Assembly (NCBI GenBank): GCA_020091685.1
Contig: CM034594.1
Location: 40,029,594-40,093,593, forward strand
Reading direction: 5' to 3'
Origin: Lutjanus erythropterus
Taxonomy: Eukaryota > Chordata > Actinopteri > Lutjaniformes > Lutjanidae
DNA length: 64,000 nt
This document shows positions 11,380 through 23,660 of the stretch, one piece after another. Every line of letters begins with the position of its first letter. Positions within the stretch are counted from its first letter, which is position 1. Under the pieces are notes generated by a model. That model was not told where the DNA came from. It made no database searches and saw only the letters and a list, made by a program, of their open reading frames with translations. Position numbers and translations under genes: made by a program.

Positions 11380-12046
11380 ACACTCTTAGAAATAAAGGAG
11401 CTAACTAGAACCTGAAGAAGGGTTCTTTGGCTTGTCCCCATAGGAGAACCCTTTTTGGTTCCTGTTAGAACCTTTTAAAGGTTACACTTGCAACCCTTTC
11501 AGAGAGTTCAACATAAATGGTTATACCTAGAACTATCTGTGAAAGATTCCACCCAGAACACTCTATGAGAGGTTCTACAAAGATGATAGGTGTAATGGTG
11601 TACTAGTTCCACCCAGAATCCTCTCTGGAGCTTTTCCACCTTCTGTGCCAACAAGAACCCATGCAAGGGGTTGCACAAACGATCTTTTTATATTCCATGG
11701 GTTTTTTCGAGAAGCCACCCAGGGTGTTCTATAGAAAACCTTTTTATAATCCAACGGTTTTATGTAGAATGCACTCAGGCAGTTCTACAGAGAACCTTAC
11801 AGAGAACAAAAAAAATTGACAGACCCGTATAAAAGTTCTTCAAGAGCTTCAGCAATCTTTGGAGAAATTTTCCATCTATAAAGGATTGTTTGGATGAAAA
11901 TGGTTCTTAATGGAACCCTTAGTCTTACAAAGCACGCTCATCAAACCCTGTCTTCAGAAAAAGGTGTTCATCAGAATCAAGTGGTTCTGGGTAGAACCTC
12001 AGCTCTTCAGGAAGAACCCTTTTGGAACCCTTACTCATAAGAGTGT
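11380..12046 (+). mobile_element. GGTTCT/AGAACC-rich fold-back element, copy 1
   Basis: The ends are short inverted repeats (ACACTCTTA at 11380 and TAAGAGTGT ending 12046). The interior is dense in GGTTCT and AGAACC, for example AGGGTTCTTTGGCTTGTCCC near 11418 and AGAACCCTTTTTGGTTCC near 11446, so a single strand could fold back extensively. A second, oppositely oriented copy lies at 20448-21381. It looks like a non-autonomous DNA transposon; the superfamily is not determined. Confidence 0.75.
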
Positions 12047-12059
12047 GGTTCATCCAGAT

Positions 12060-12334
12060 GTCCCCACCTTTGCATTATCTTCCTGCACTGTTCCTCCTTT
12101 TTCTCCTCTCCTTGTCTACCTCCTCCCCTCCTCTCATCCCCAATGCCTCTTTCACTATTCTTTCTGCCCTCCTCCCTTCCTCTGCCTCCACGCCGTACCT
12201 CACTTACAGTTTGCCCTCCTCTTTTGATCTCTTTCTCCCTTTCTCTCCATTTCTGTCTTCTGTTCCATTTATACCAGGGGGCATCCCTATCCCCTCTTCC
12301 TATTAGCTTCCTACACTCCTTTTTCTATAAGTAA
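12060..12334. repeat. pyrimidine-rich low-complexity tract
   Basis: About 270 bp of CT-rich sequence (CTCCT, CCTTCC and TTTCTC blocks). The overlapping + strand open frames are Ser/Pro/Leu-rich products of this composition and are not genes. Confidence 0.7.
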
Positions 12335-13430
12335 TGCAGCCTCCCGCCCTGCCTACATCTGGAGCCACTGCTGAGCCATCTTCTAAAATTCCTGGCATGT
12401 TTCTTCTCTGGGCCAGGCATCCTCCGGCTGGCTGTCTCCACTCAGGATCCAGCAGCATAAATTACTCTGTGTCCTTGCACAACCTATGCACATAGTTATA
12501 TTCTGAGGCCCATGCTATATGCTTTGAGCTTATATTAGCCAGTATTTTTCCATGCTGAAAAAAGACCAGTTGCTCGATGCAGTTGCTTTTCATGATATGC
12601 CAGCTTTAGTGTCTTAAGTGCATGTTTATTAGAGGTTGCGAAGAGTGATGGGAGGAGGATTAAGTCATATATTTAAACATCATAGACATGCACTGGATGA
12701 TGTTGCCATCTTTCAACCCCATCATGCCTCAAAGGTTTAATAGAACTGTTGCCATGCATGACGTCTGGAAATCAGAATTGCAAAAACAAGGTTTAAGAGG
12801 TTTTTGTACAGAAAAATAATGTATTTCACTAATAAACTGCATTTTAACTGACCATAGCTAAACCCTTGTCAGATGACATTTAACCCAGAGGCTAAATTAA
12901 ATTATACTAATTCAAATAAAGTGCAAAAACAATAAAGTCACAGAAAAAAATATAAAAAAAAACTTTTCTCTCTAAAACTATTAGTGCCATAACTTTATTC
13001 GAGATGTTTGATTGTAATAATTTAGGAAAAAACTGTAAAATGATAATTTCTTTGTAAAATCTTTAACGAAAATTTCTGTAAATTTATTGGTTTAGCACTC
13101 TCTTTCAATTAGGATATTTTAGTTCAATTTTATGGATTTTGTTTGGCAGCCGCTGCTACGTGTCTTTTTTTTTTTTTTTTACAGCGTACTGAATCCTTAA
13201 ATATGGTTTAAACCTAAAACATCCTCACCATGCAAAATTCTGCGCAAAAACGTGCACAAGTTTGCTCTTTTCTTTTATCTTCTTCTTCCACTAAGCCACG
13301 CAGATGTGCACCATCCTTGCATGTGTTTCTGAACAAGCCTACAGCATGCGAAGTTCATTACTAAATAAGTAGCCATCCATGTGTTTTGCTTTTTTTTCTC
13401 TCCTTCTCCTTTGTTTTACTTAGAGAGGGC
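12335..13430. other. non-coding stretch
   Basis: It contains an AT-rich part near 12880-13140, a T16 run at 13165-13180, and a long pyrimidine tract at 13389-13420 that ends in an acceptor-like TTTTACTTAG. No gene recognised. Confidence 0.4.
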
Positions 13431-13434
13431 CACC

Positions 13435-13950
13435 CTTTCGCTGTAAAGACTGCCTCCGAGCACATCCCGTGGCCTTCTGCCGTTCAGATGCGCAGGGAGG
13501 GCTTCCTGGCAAGACATGAGTCAAATCTCCCGCTGCATTGAGCTGTATCGCAGTTTGATTAAAGCAGACCTGATTTAGATGCACCAAGGAGGCCATTCAT
13601 GGAGACTGCGCTCATTATGAGGGCGTTCACAATTAATAATGCACCATTAGCAGCGAAATTGTGATTTAACAACTTCAGTGATAATATCTTCACCCGGAGA
13701 GGTGTTTGTTGCGTGCCAGAAATCCTCGCCAAAAATTAGGTGCTGCTATATAATCCAGATTGTGCAGACTGTCACGCAGGGACACAAACTGTGAGCAACA
13801 GTTTATTCCCTGTCCTCTGAGAATTCTCGAACTGTCCACCTTGGTGACATTCCTCCACATCTGATCTTTCTTCAGGCTTCTGTCTAAAAGGTGTATCATT
13901 ATAGCAGGTTTAGTAGGATCTATCCCCGGAGTGGACATCATTCACTTTTT
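13435..13950. promoter_or_regulatory. candidate conserved non-coding element
   Basis: Compact, non-repetitive sequence with homeodomain-type cores (CACAATTAATAATGCACC near 13628, ATTTAACAACTTC near 13661) and no family resemblance to the surrounding transposons. The opening bases follow an acceptor-like tract, and one frame reads about 31 codons with CKDCLRAHPVAFC before a stop, but no donor follows. I call it regulatory-like from texture only. Confidence 0.25.
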
Positions 13951-15437
13951 TGTAAGTAGAATTGGTGGGTTTGACAGCTTGAGTTGAATAAAGAAACTGT
14001 CGATCAGTTTTCTATAGACTGCAGTGTAGGCTTAAACTCTCGGCTGGGTCACTGGAACAGTAAATACGGAAAATAATGATAACTGACAGCCCCACCATAT
14101 TTCAGCTATACATCAACATTCTTGATATTGTGATAAATATTACTTGCAAAATCAGCATGTCACCAACTTTTGCATTGTTAACTATTTATAAAGCTAAACT
14201 GGTAGATGCATGGTTACACTGGCTAACCATTAGGTAGTTACTAGGGACAGTATGGATTTTTTCTTATTCTTCTGTGCAGTGTGCACCTTCTCAAGACAAT
14301 GAAAAGTCTTGTCTGATTTTTCCTAACTGCTGCAAGAGTGAAGGGGTTAGCCCAAAAGTAAGCTGAGCTGGAAATGCTAATATTAAGCTAATGCTAGCGC
14401 TAGCGTCATACCTCTACAATGTTGGCTCATTGCGATTGTATCCTTTTCAGAGGCTTTGTAATCAAGGCTTGAACTGCAGCGTCTTTTTTGAAATAAGTCC
14501 ATGACACTGGATGTCTTCTGTGATTATTTATCAATTTTTCCATCTGAAAACAGTTCTTGCTGTTGTTAGAATTTTGTTAGCCGCCCATTGGCAAGGTCGA
14601 AATGCCTTAGGTTGAGTCTGTCAACCAATCACAGGCTGTGTTCCTGTCTTATGTATGACAGCGCTGATCCTTAGGTGTATTCATAGATGACATGAGGTTG
14701 ACCCTTCAAAATAAAATTTTCTGTGATGACCGTAATAACCTCAGCCCTGGTAGTAATCATGCTGGGTCAGTATTCTTCAAAGTTCTTGTCAGATCATCAA
14801 AAAGCCCCACTTTCATCATCTTCGTGATGTCAGAAATGGGCTCCATCCAACAGTTTTTGTAACACTCCCAAACGGACAATCAAACCATCACGACCACTTC
14901 AAGCACTGATTGGCCAGATGTGTGGAAGTGACAAGATATGCAGGGTTTGGACTTCTTTCTCAAGCTTTGTTTTCTGTCTCCACACAACTACAATACTTCA
15001 CTGACCTTTTGCACATACAACCAACTGAAACGACATGAAGGCGTTCAAGCAGAGACTGTCTAATAGCGTCCCATTTGTATGATTATCATGTCTCCCTCTC
15101 TTTCACGTTGGCTTTTCACCTGCCTTCGTTTGTCCATTCTGAACAGCTATAAAGACTTTTGCAGTCAGATGCTCTGATGACAGGTTGTATGATTGATTGT
15201 TTCTCTTGTTTGTCTTTAGGCCTCTATTTTCGTAGGGGCACTTCAAGTGGCACTAGTGGCAACCTGGCAATTTGGTGTTTTCTTGAACTTGAAATTCACT
15301 TTGGCTACCTGTGCAGCATTTTCATACCCATTGGGTAAAAGTGAGAGGAGTGGCACAAACAAGTGAAACTTTGATGCAAATGATGTGTCGGTGAAAGTTG
15401 TTCGTTTTTTAGTGGAACTTCATCTTGGACCTGGAGA

Positions 15438-15471
15438 AGCCCTCTCTCTCTCTCCCTCTCTCTCTCTCTGT
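15438..15471. repeat. (CT)n microsatellite
   Basis: An interrupted CTCTCT run of about 34 bp. Confidence 0.85.
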
Positions 15472-16509
15472 CTGGGACTTTTTGTCATGTTCCACTGTTA
15501 CTGGCACAGCTGTTGCAGAGCTATGTGGCAAGTAATGTTACTGGCTGAGAAGATAATGAGTCACCATCACAGTCCATGTGCCCAAGACCTACCACTTCAC
15601 ACTAGTCATTGTGTTTGTGCCTTCAAAACAGGGCCCCTAGCTTTTAAGTGACATATCAAGCCATGAAATCACAAGACCTGGCAAGAATCCATCTTGCCAG
15701 GCTTCAAACTATGCATTAGTGTCCGTACCACAGATGTTAGGATCAATCAGTGTCCTTTGAGAAAGCACCGGCAGCTTCAAGTGTGGTTAACGCTACATTT
15801 GACACAGCCAGAATGGCAGTTCCTAAAGACAGTAGCATAGCTGGTGCTACAGAATCTGTTATATCAGAAGTGGAGAGTATCTCTTCATTGGAAAAAGAGC
15901 AAAGAACAGTACTGTAAGCTGTTCTCAATAAAAAAGGTCTTTTTCTCCCAACTGGCCTCGGTGAGAGTTTGATTTACCAACTGGCTCTGCTGGCTTAGTC
16001 ATATGGTTCATTGATCTTATTGGCTGAGGTTAGCCTGTTATAGATGATGATAGACCGATGGTCCATCCAATCATCTGTGAATTGTTTTTGAAAGTGCCTG
16101 CCTGTTTCCAAAAAGTTTCCAACGACAACTTCCCAGATGGTTCCATGTAACAGACCATTTGGTGCGTCAGGTTAATACCAGACCAATGCTAAATCAAATG
16201 TTTGTTAGCTGTACAGCAGCCATTGGCCACCTACAGTCATATCAGGTGTGTAACAAATGTAAAATGTTGTCTTTGTCTTTATTGTTGACTTATATCAGTC
16301 CATTATCCAAGTATTCATTTTCATTTTGGGTGATTCTGCACCTTTTAATTCAGGAAGTATTGTGCTCTTTATACATCAAGGTGGATGGTCAGTGTATTGA
16401 GGCGGTGGGACCCTGTCTAAGTCACGCCAATAAGAGTCGAGCAAACTTACCTCAGGAAATTTTCTCCTTTTCCTGTAAAAGTATCATTGACTGTAGGGTC
16501 ACATCTTAA

Positions 16510-16640
16510 GTTGCCTAATATTAGCAAAACACTAGCTAACTAGCCAGCTAATATTAGCCAAATGCTAGATAACCAGCTGGCTAATGATTGATGTAGATTA
16601 GGTAGCAAGTCATCTAGCATTTTGTTAATGCTAGCTACTT
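16510..16640. repeat. GCTA-rich degenerate repeat
   Basis: Words such as CTAATATTAGC, ACTAGCTAACTAGCCAGC and TTAATGCTAGCTAC recur in both orientations, giving local dyad symmetry. Confidence 0.55.
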
Positions 16641-17828
16641 TACAATGTGAATATATGCTGCTCTTACAGGTCCCCCAGCTATATTTTTAAGTCATTTGCA
16701 AAATTTGGTTTTCTTTTCAACAAGCCTAGCACATAGCATATCTATGTACAGGAAACAGGAAAGGAGAGCCCAACTGTTATTAGAGCACAGAGCAAAAAGG
16801 AGCGGGACTTAGGAATGGTCAGTTTCGTATCAAGTCTGACTTTGGTGCACGAAACCAGAGTTCTCGCCCTGCCAAAAACTAGCAGTTGAGCTTCACATGT
16901 TAATTCTGTCCCTTCACTGTTCTTGGGCATACTGTTTTTATTGCCGAATCATAACCTTACATTCACTATTGTTTATTTGCCCTATCTTTCCCTTAACACG
17001 TTGGCATTTGACATAAAATAAATCATTTCATTGAACATAATGTGGGGTTTTGCAGGATAGTCCAATATCAATGTAGCAATGGATTTATATTTCCGCAAAA
17101 ATTAGAGTGGGGATGATAGGGAAAAAAGAAAGAAGGCCATCAGGCGCTCTGCTGATAGCCCCAGCATCGTTCACAGCTCCCCCGATGATGATAGACAACC
17201 TCAGCTTGGCTCCATCAGCTTTGGCAAAAACCTTGCAGCAGGGAGCCTAGTGTCTACTTAATTTTAAAGTACAGTCCTGAGAAGCCATGGAAACAGGCAG
17301 GAATTGCCCCAGACATCCAGAACCATACCCGCAAAACAGGGGTCACCATCTTCCACAGTGGAAAGAGCTCCAAGGCATTCATCTTGATCGTTCTGTGGGA
17401 CGATTGCATGCAAGGATTGCCTGCTTTTCTGAAAGGCTCGTCTGCAGCGTACAGTATTCTGGCCTTGAGATAATCCTGATCTCTCCTATCTGACAATCAG
17501 ACATTTCTCTTTGTGTTTCTCTCTCTCTGGGCCGATGCCAGACTCCCCTGCTGCTGGCTCTCTGGAATTTTTGTCAGCAAACTTGTAGAGCAAATGTCAC
17601 ATTGTACTTTGTGATGAATGCGATGCCACTGATTGTTGCTGGTATTTTTCCATTTTCTTCTGTGAGATGCATTTAAACTGCCATCATACTCTGGGCTTCG
17701 GCAGTAAATCAACAGGATTGTGAACTCATTTTGGGTAGAGGCTCTAAAGCGATAAACGAATCTCATCTTAAAACATAAGATTGAACAAAAGCATTGATTT
17801 TCTCTCCTGTATTCCTCTCACAGCTCTA

Positions 17829-17861
17829 CAGCAGCAACAGCAGCAGCAGCAGCAGCAGCAC
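17829..17861. repeat. (CAG)n microsatellite
   Basis: About eleven CAG/CAA triplets. It lies 11 bases after a good acceptor-like site (CCTGTATTCCTCTCACAG ending 17823). The glutamine frame stops after about 16 codons, so a coding polyQ exon is unlikely. Confidence 0.85.
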
Positions 17862-17865
17862 CCAG

Positions 17866-19064
17866 ACAGTGTCTGACAAATGCATGATGGGTATTGGTGT
17901 GGAGGGGGTGGCAGGGTGGGAGCAGAAAAATCGACTGGCAGAGTAACGAATGGCAGGCAGCCAGACTGTCAGCTCACAGTGGCTGTCCTTCATGGGGGAC
18001 TGTTAAATGAAAATGACGGAAAGAGAGGAGAGAAGGAGGAAGAGGCAACGACGGAGAGAAGGACAGAAAGAGGGCAGGGTTACTTCAAGTACCCTGAAAT
18101 CCTCCAGAAAGGGGATTTGCAAATGAAGCAGGTCAGATACAGAACTTAACTGTGTTTGACTGATGGCTTTTATCTCATGGCCTGTTTTTCTGTGGAGAAC
18201 TCTTCAATACAGCTAATCAAATGGAACAAACCTCTTAAATTAAGCACCGTTTGTATTCATAAGAATTCTGGTTTAAAGCCAATGACCAAAGGCAGAATTT
18301 ACCGGAGGGACAGAGGTGTCCGGACCCTCCCTTTCTGGGAAACAGTTGTCCACCACTCAACTATCCACTGATTAACTTAAAACAAAGGAAGCATCAGACA
18401 TGTTTCTTTACTTTTACCACTCAGTAGAATAAAACACATTAACAGACTGCATTTTTTTCACTCCATTACCTTGCAGTTGAATCTTGTGTGTCAGGGCAGC
18501 CTCCATATTGGTAAGGGTCAGCCTCATGTCCTTAATGCATGTATGCTTATGGAGGCAGGACGTCTGTCCTTTATTAAATCATCACAACTGGCTAAATTTT
18601 CAACCGATTTTCAAGCAGTTTCCTTTGTTACAAATATCAAATGTGTATTTATGATACAGGATACTTGATTAACTTGTTACAGTAATATTTCTATAATATA
18701 ATATTTAAGATTAATTTACCTTCATAATCAGATTCTAGTACTTTCTTACTTTTCTTACTGCATGTAAAATGGGTGTTTTAATGTAATTTTTAAAACAAAT
18801 GAAGACTTAAGTAATAAAAAAATGAATAATTACAACAAACACTGTTAAATTATTTTCTAGCAGGCATCATATCATTCTGGATTTTGACACATACAAGCAA
18901 TGACTTCATCTGATAGGGCTATGGAAAGACAACTGACAAATAAGAACCACTGACTTCAAACTGAGCTGAGAGCACTGAAAAAGAGAATTGTTATCCGAGT
19001 TAGAAAAAAACTTGAATTGGTTACGCACAAATGAACATTTCTCACTTGAAACCCAGAAAAAAGA
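17866..19064. other. non-coding stretch
   Basis: It includes a purine-rich patch at 18015-18080. No gene or repeat family recognised. Confidence 0.4.
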
Positions 19065-19067
19065 TCC

Positions 19068-19135
19068 CATGATATGCAGGTCTCAAACCCCGGGGTGGCA
19101 GTCTTATGCTTAAACCCCTCAACCAGCACACCTTC
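19068..19135 (-). mobile_element. tRNA-like SINE head or tRNA relic
   Basis: On the minus strand there is an A-box-like TGCTGGTTGAGGGG (19128-19115), and about 25 bases later a B-box-like GGTTTGAGACC (19089-19079), with tRNA-like spacing. No good acceptor stem or cloverleaf is evident, so it is a relic, perhaps the head of an old SINE, and not a functional tRNA. Confidence 0.4.
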
Positions 19136-19884
19136 TCAATGTAACTGTCTTTGTCACTATTTATTCTTCGTTCCGACCCAGATGCCTTCACAATTGTTGA
19201 AGTTGTAATCAATATGTCTAAGTACTTGCACATGTGCATGAGGCCACAGCAAGAAGCACAGTTTCTTTCAACCTGTAACTAAAGAAATTCTCAAAATGAT
19301 TGAACGTATTTGTGCTTTGTGATTTGTTGATGTTGTAACCATGTTCCAGCTGGTTGAAAAGAGGGTGAATAGAAATCAGTCTTGAAATCCCAGTTGGTGC
19401 TCACTGGGTTAAATTAGTTTGCAACTAAAATGATCCATTTACTTCTATAGTAACATGCATTAACCTGTAACTGTAATTCCACTCAGCTACAGCTGCTCAC
19501 CTACTGTAACACACAAAACCTTTTACTGAATGAGCATTTAAGATGCTTTATGAAGTCTAATTAAGCCATCTGTGTTGGCACACTGAGACTAAATTAGAAA
19601 CAACATGTTGATTGTCTTTGCCTTCAGAAACTGCTGTTAATGGCAATTATAACAATTAGCATATACTCGTGTAATTGGACTTACTATGAAAATACTATAC
19701 ATGCAAGACCTCACTGGTTTAATAAGCAGCCAACAGCCAGCATTTTTCCTTATTAATAAAAGAAGTGCTGTGTAATAAGAACAACTGCAGGGAGGAAAGA
19801 CGGAAGAAGAAATGGGGATTCGAGGGAGAGGAGGAGAGAACAGTGTTCAGGAACAACTGCAAGAGAAAAAATACATTTATTTCA

Positions 19885-20135
19885 AGGTCAGGATACGTAA
19901 CTCACACACACAGTCCATCACTTCAGAGGACATTACATTGACTTATATTCCTTTGCTGGAGACCCACCCTACCTAACCCTGTATATATTTTATATACATA
20001 ATAACTACCTGCCTAACCCTGACCCTGCTCTGACCTGGAATTACCTTAACCCTAACCCAGGTCTTCACCCTAAAATTTAAATATTTACATTGTGGGGACT
20101 TGCGTTTTGTCTCCACAAGGAAGGCGAATCTCTGA
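19885..20135. mobile_element. dispersed repeat with CTAACCCTAACC motifs
   Basis: Words include CACCCTACCTAACCCTG, ACCTTAACCCTAACCCAGG and TGTGGGGACTTGCGTTTTG. The telomere-like words are part of a dispersed fish repeat, not a telomeric array. Confidence 0.55.
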
Positions 20136-20447
20136 GGTTTATAAAATGTACCTGTTTTATTTCACTGTTGTTTTGAACTAGTTTATTGACCCTGACATTT
20201 CCTTTGTTAGACTATGTCAACATAAACTCAAGTCAAACCTACAATACTGACAATTCCAACAATTCCACCATGCAAGGTCTTGATGTCTTGCCTGTTTGCA
20301 ACAGCTTACAATTGTCATGAAGGTGGCCACTGCTGTCAACAAATCTGAAAATGCTAAAAAGAAAAAAAATAAATCTACCTGGGATTTTACATGCTGCAGC
20401 AGAAGCAACACTCTTTTGCTCAAATTTTGTTTAAATGAAGTGGATGT

Positions 20448-21381
20448 ACATTCTCAGAAATAAGAGTTCTAAAAGGGTTCTTCTTGAAACGCTGATATTC
20501 TTCCCAGAACTGTTTTCTTATGAAGAAGTCCTTTTTGAGGACAGGGTTCAACAAGGCTTCTTTGGAAGACTAAGAGTTCCATTAAGAACCGTTTTCAGCC
20601 AGAGAGTTCTTCAAGGATTATTGAAATCCTTGAGTTCATCAAAAGCTCATCAAAAGTTCATCAAAAGCTCTTTGTACCATCACTTAAAAAGGTTCTGGGT
20701 AGAACCCCTTGGGGGGGTCCTAGATAAATCCAGTGTCCTTGTTAGCACCCTTCGTTGGTCGAAAGGTTAGGGATAGAACCCTCAGGTAGGCCTTTTCCAC
20801 CAGCACAGAACCTGACCAGTTCCCGTTCAAGAATGTAATTTTAAACCATTCTGAGCATTTCCAGAAACTGATTCAGAAGCTGGAAAGTTGTTTCCCAGCT
20901 AGAACAAAAAAAGATAGCAGGTTTTCCTTGGGAACCAAAGTGGGCGTGTCATGTTCTACAGGTCAGTGTGCAACGCCCTCTGTTGATGACATCCTTGATT
21001 ACAATGGTTTTGTTCAAAACTGGTTGAAACATGTTCACTGTGTAGCCCCAGTGTTCCAAGAATCTTGAACAGAACCGGTTCAAGAATCAGATATTGTTTG
21101 GTGGAAAAGGGTCTAGCGAGGGTTCTGGGTGAAACCATTAACCAGAGAAGGGTTCTCTGTAGAATCTCTCATAGGGGGCTCTGGGTGAAACATTTCAATG
21201 ATGGTTCTATGTATAACCCTTTATGTTGAGTTCAAGGTAGAACTCTCTGAAAGGGTTCCAAGTAGAACCCTTTCAGAGAGTCTACCAAACGGTTCTGCTA
21301 GGAACCAAAAGGGGTTGTCTTATAGGGATAAGCCAAAGAACCTTTTATGGTTCAAGAAAGCACCTTTATTTCCAAAAGTGT
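20448..21381 (-). mobile_element. GGTTCT/AGAACC-rich fold-back element, copy 2
   Basis: The reverse complement matches the element at 11380-12046: its minus-strand start ACACTTTTGGAAATAAAGG (from 21381) parallels ACACTCTTAGAAATAAAGG at 11380, and GGGTTCTACTTGGAACC-type words fill the interior. It is longer, about 934 bp. The plus-strand left end is ACATTCTCAGAAATAAGAG. Confidence 0.75.
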
Positions 21382-21404
21382 AGTGTACTCAGGGAAACAT
21401 CACT

Positions 21405-21860
21405 CTTTGGTGTGGTTGCACCCAAGTCCTACGTCAAGACAGACAAGTCTCAAGTAAATCCCAAGTCTTGAACTTTGGGTTTCGAGTCTTAAAGACGTCA
21501 GAATGTGTTCTTCACCAAATGTAATGCCGTTTGTGGAACTTCAAATGTTGAATGAAGCTGGAATTTGTTGTATCCTTGTCTGTAATTTAAGACTTACTGT
21601 GGTTTGGAGCTCAGTAACGTAACGTTAGTTCTCTGTGTTTCTGTCCTGCAATCTGATTGGATGCTGTCTGATTGGTTGAAACAAAGTGGATTTGAGGAAT
21701 AAATTGTTGATTTGCTTGGAATGAATAGAGTCAACATGGGTTCTTTCAGGAACTGAAATGATTCATGACAAACTAACATACTTTTTTGGATCTTTGGATT
21801 TGGAGGAAGGTATCAAGTATTTTCAAGTCCAAGTGAAGTCACAAGTCATTGGTATTAAAG
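21405..21860. mobile_element. CAAGTC-rich dispersed repeat
   Basis: CAAGTCTCAAGTAAATCCC at the left and TTCAAGTCCAAGTGAAGTC, CACAAGTCATTGG at the right bracket about 450 bp. The flanking CAAGTC repetition resembles a known type of fish dispersed element. Internal sequence is not diagnostic. Confidence 0.4.
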
Positions 21861-22734
21861 ACCGGTCAGAGAAGACAATGAAGAGTTCAGAGAAACCATT
21901 CTTTTATGTTAAGGTACTATTTAATAAACCATAGCCCACAATAACAATTTTCTCATAAAAATGAGCCATAAATCAGTATTCATTTGCAGTTTTTTCAGCC
22001 AGATCAACTGAACCATCCACAGTGTTCGTGGAACAATATTGTGTGAGTTATAACTTGATTTGATTGGAACAAAGTTTTGGCATGACATTTGGTGGTCACA
22101 CAGAGACTTCCATCATTATTTGGAGAATGTAGCGTGTGTCGGTGATGTGGATGGAGTCCAGCTGCTTGCAGGAAGGGGAGAGCAGGCGTTCGTCTCAGGG
22201 CCAGACCGTCACCTGCAGGGATGGCACTGCAGCGTCCATTTCATACTGTATCATGCACTGTGTTACGCTATATTCAGGATCACAGTCAATTTCACTGCCT
22301 GCCCAGACTGCTTCAGTCGCTTCCAAAGTTAATTTAAAGTCCTCCCGTTTGATTGGACAGCTGTGAAAATTCTGCCTGGAATTTGATTGGTTACATGCAG
22401 CTGTGTGCCTCAAAAACTGGTCGGCATGACTCTGCTCACAGGCAGATTTGTCCACGGGGCTGGAGGTTTCACTGGCCAATCACAGTTCTAAAAAAAACGC
22501 CACAAAAGCATAAAAAAAGCATCTGTTGCTGTGAGCCATTAGTTTGCAATTCAGATACTATACAGATGCTAATACAGGAATGTAATGGACTGAGTGCCAT
22601 TTAAAAAGTTGTAGCTGCTCTTTTCTCACTGCATTATTATCTGCAAAAGGCTGCAGCTCTGTAAGCTGAAAATACAAATATATTATTAGACTAATGAATC
22701 AAATACCTCTAGGATACACAAAATACTGTATTCA
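21861..22734. other. non-coding stretch, nothing specific
   Basis: Overlapping short open frames on both strands at 22060-22604 lack codon structure or recognisable motifs. Confidence 0.4.
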
Positions 22735-23660
22735 GAAGTGGGATGTACCTTAAGCACAAATACTTTGTCACTATACTTAAGTAAAGTTTTCAGGTGTTTG
22801 TACTTTACATGAGTATTTATTTTTCTGACAACTTTTTGAACACAAATATCTGTTTTCTACTCCTCACATGTTCATTCCAATTTTAGTCTAAATGGACAGT
22901 ACAACAATGCATAGAAAAGACAATTTCTTGGTATATCCCTCAGTGCATGTCTAGCGTGACAGACGTAACAAAACACAAACAACATAACAAGACAAAAAAG
23001 ACGTAACAGGATGGAAAACAATGTAACGAGATGAAAACAACAAAAAAGACGAAAAGACAAAAAAGATACAAGATGAAAGTGCAGTAAAAAGACATACCAA
23101 AGATTAAAAGAAGACAAAAAACAATGTAAAAGACACAAGCAGACACAACAAGACAAAAAACAACATATAGGATATAAGACAAAAAACTAACAAGATGGAA
23201 AAAGACGTAACAACAATAAAAACTTTGCAAAATACATAAGACAAAAACGACTTGTCAAGACATGTAAGATGTAACAAGACACAAAAGACATAACAAGACA
23301 GAAAATATGTAACAAGATGAAAATGCTGTTAAAGATGTAACAAGACAAAATGGCGTAATGATGAAGTACAAAGCAAAAAAGAAGCAACAAAACAAAAAAA
23401 CACAACATAAAAGACATAAAAAGACGAAAACGACACGTCAAGATTAGCATGGAGAAAATCTGACATTAGCTTTGCACAGAGACACCCAGTAGAAATGTCC
23501 TCCAGACGATGACTTTTTACTTTTATACTTTGAGTACATTTCAGAGCCTGTATTTTTTACCTTTACTTGAGTAAAGAAGTTGAATCAGTACTTCTACTTT
23601 TCCAGTCTTTTTTTGCACAAGCATCTGTACTTTTACATGATCACCCAATTGTGTACTTTT
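22735..23660. mobile_element. ACTTTTACTT-type dispersed repeat hosting a minisatellite
   Basis: The left flank has CTTAAGTAAAGTTTTCAGG and GTACTTTACATGAGTATTT. The right flank has GACTTTTTACTTTTATACTT, TACTTGAGTAAAGAAG and CAGTACTTCTACTTTTCC. These are two ends of a fish repeat built on ACTTTTACTTGAGTA words, separated by the minisatellite at 22960-23450. Confidence 0.6.
22960..23450. repeat. A-rich, strand-asymmetric degenerate minisatellite
   Basis: About 490 bp of loosely repeated units such as GACATAACAAGACAAAAA, roughly 15-20 bp each. The + strand is overwhelmingly A with few T. The minus-strand open frames across it (Phe/Cys/Tyr/Leu-rich) are composition artefacts. Confidence 0.8.

Larger units (their letters stand above)
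13951..17820. other. non-coding stretch with small repeats
   Basis: No gene recognised. It includes GCTA-rich patches (14370-14403 with ATGCTAGCGCTAGCG, and 16510-16640 with repeated GCTAATATTAGCC-like words) and a (CT)n run at 15438-15471. A CCAAT-type word at 14633 is isolated. Small open frames here show no recognisable domain. Confidence 0.4.

Noticed and set aside
13165-13186. Poly-T followed by ACAG as a splice acceptor
   Set aside because: A T16 run gives this by chance, and no donor or open frame follows.
17829-17861. Coding polyglutamine tract
   Set aside because: The CAG frame stops within about 16 codons and nothing upstream supports an exon.
20040-20065. Telomere-like CTTAACCCTAACCC
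   Set aside because: Only two to three partial units inside a dispersed repeat; not an interstitial telomere.
22872-23450. Overlapping minus-strand open frames rich in Phe, Cys and Leu
   Set aside because: They are an artefact of the T-rich minus strand of the minisatellite.
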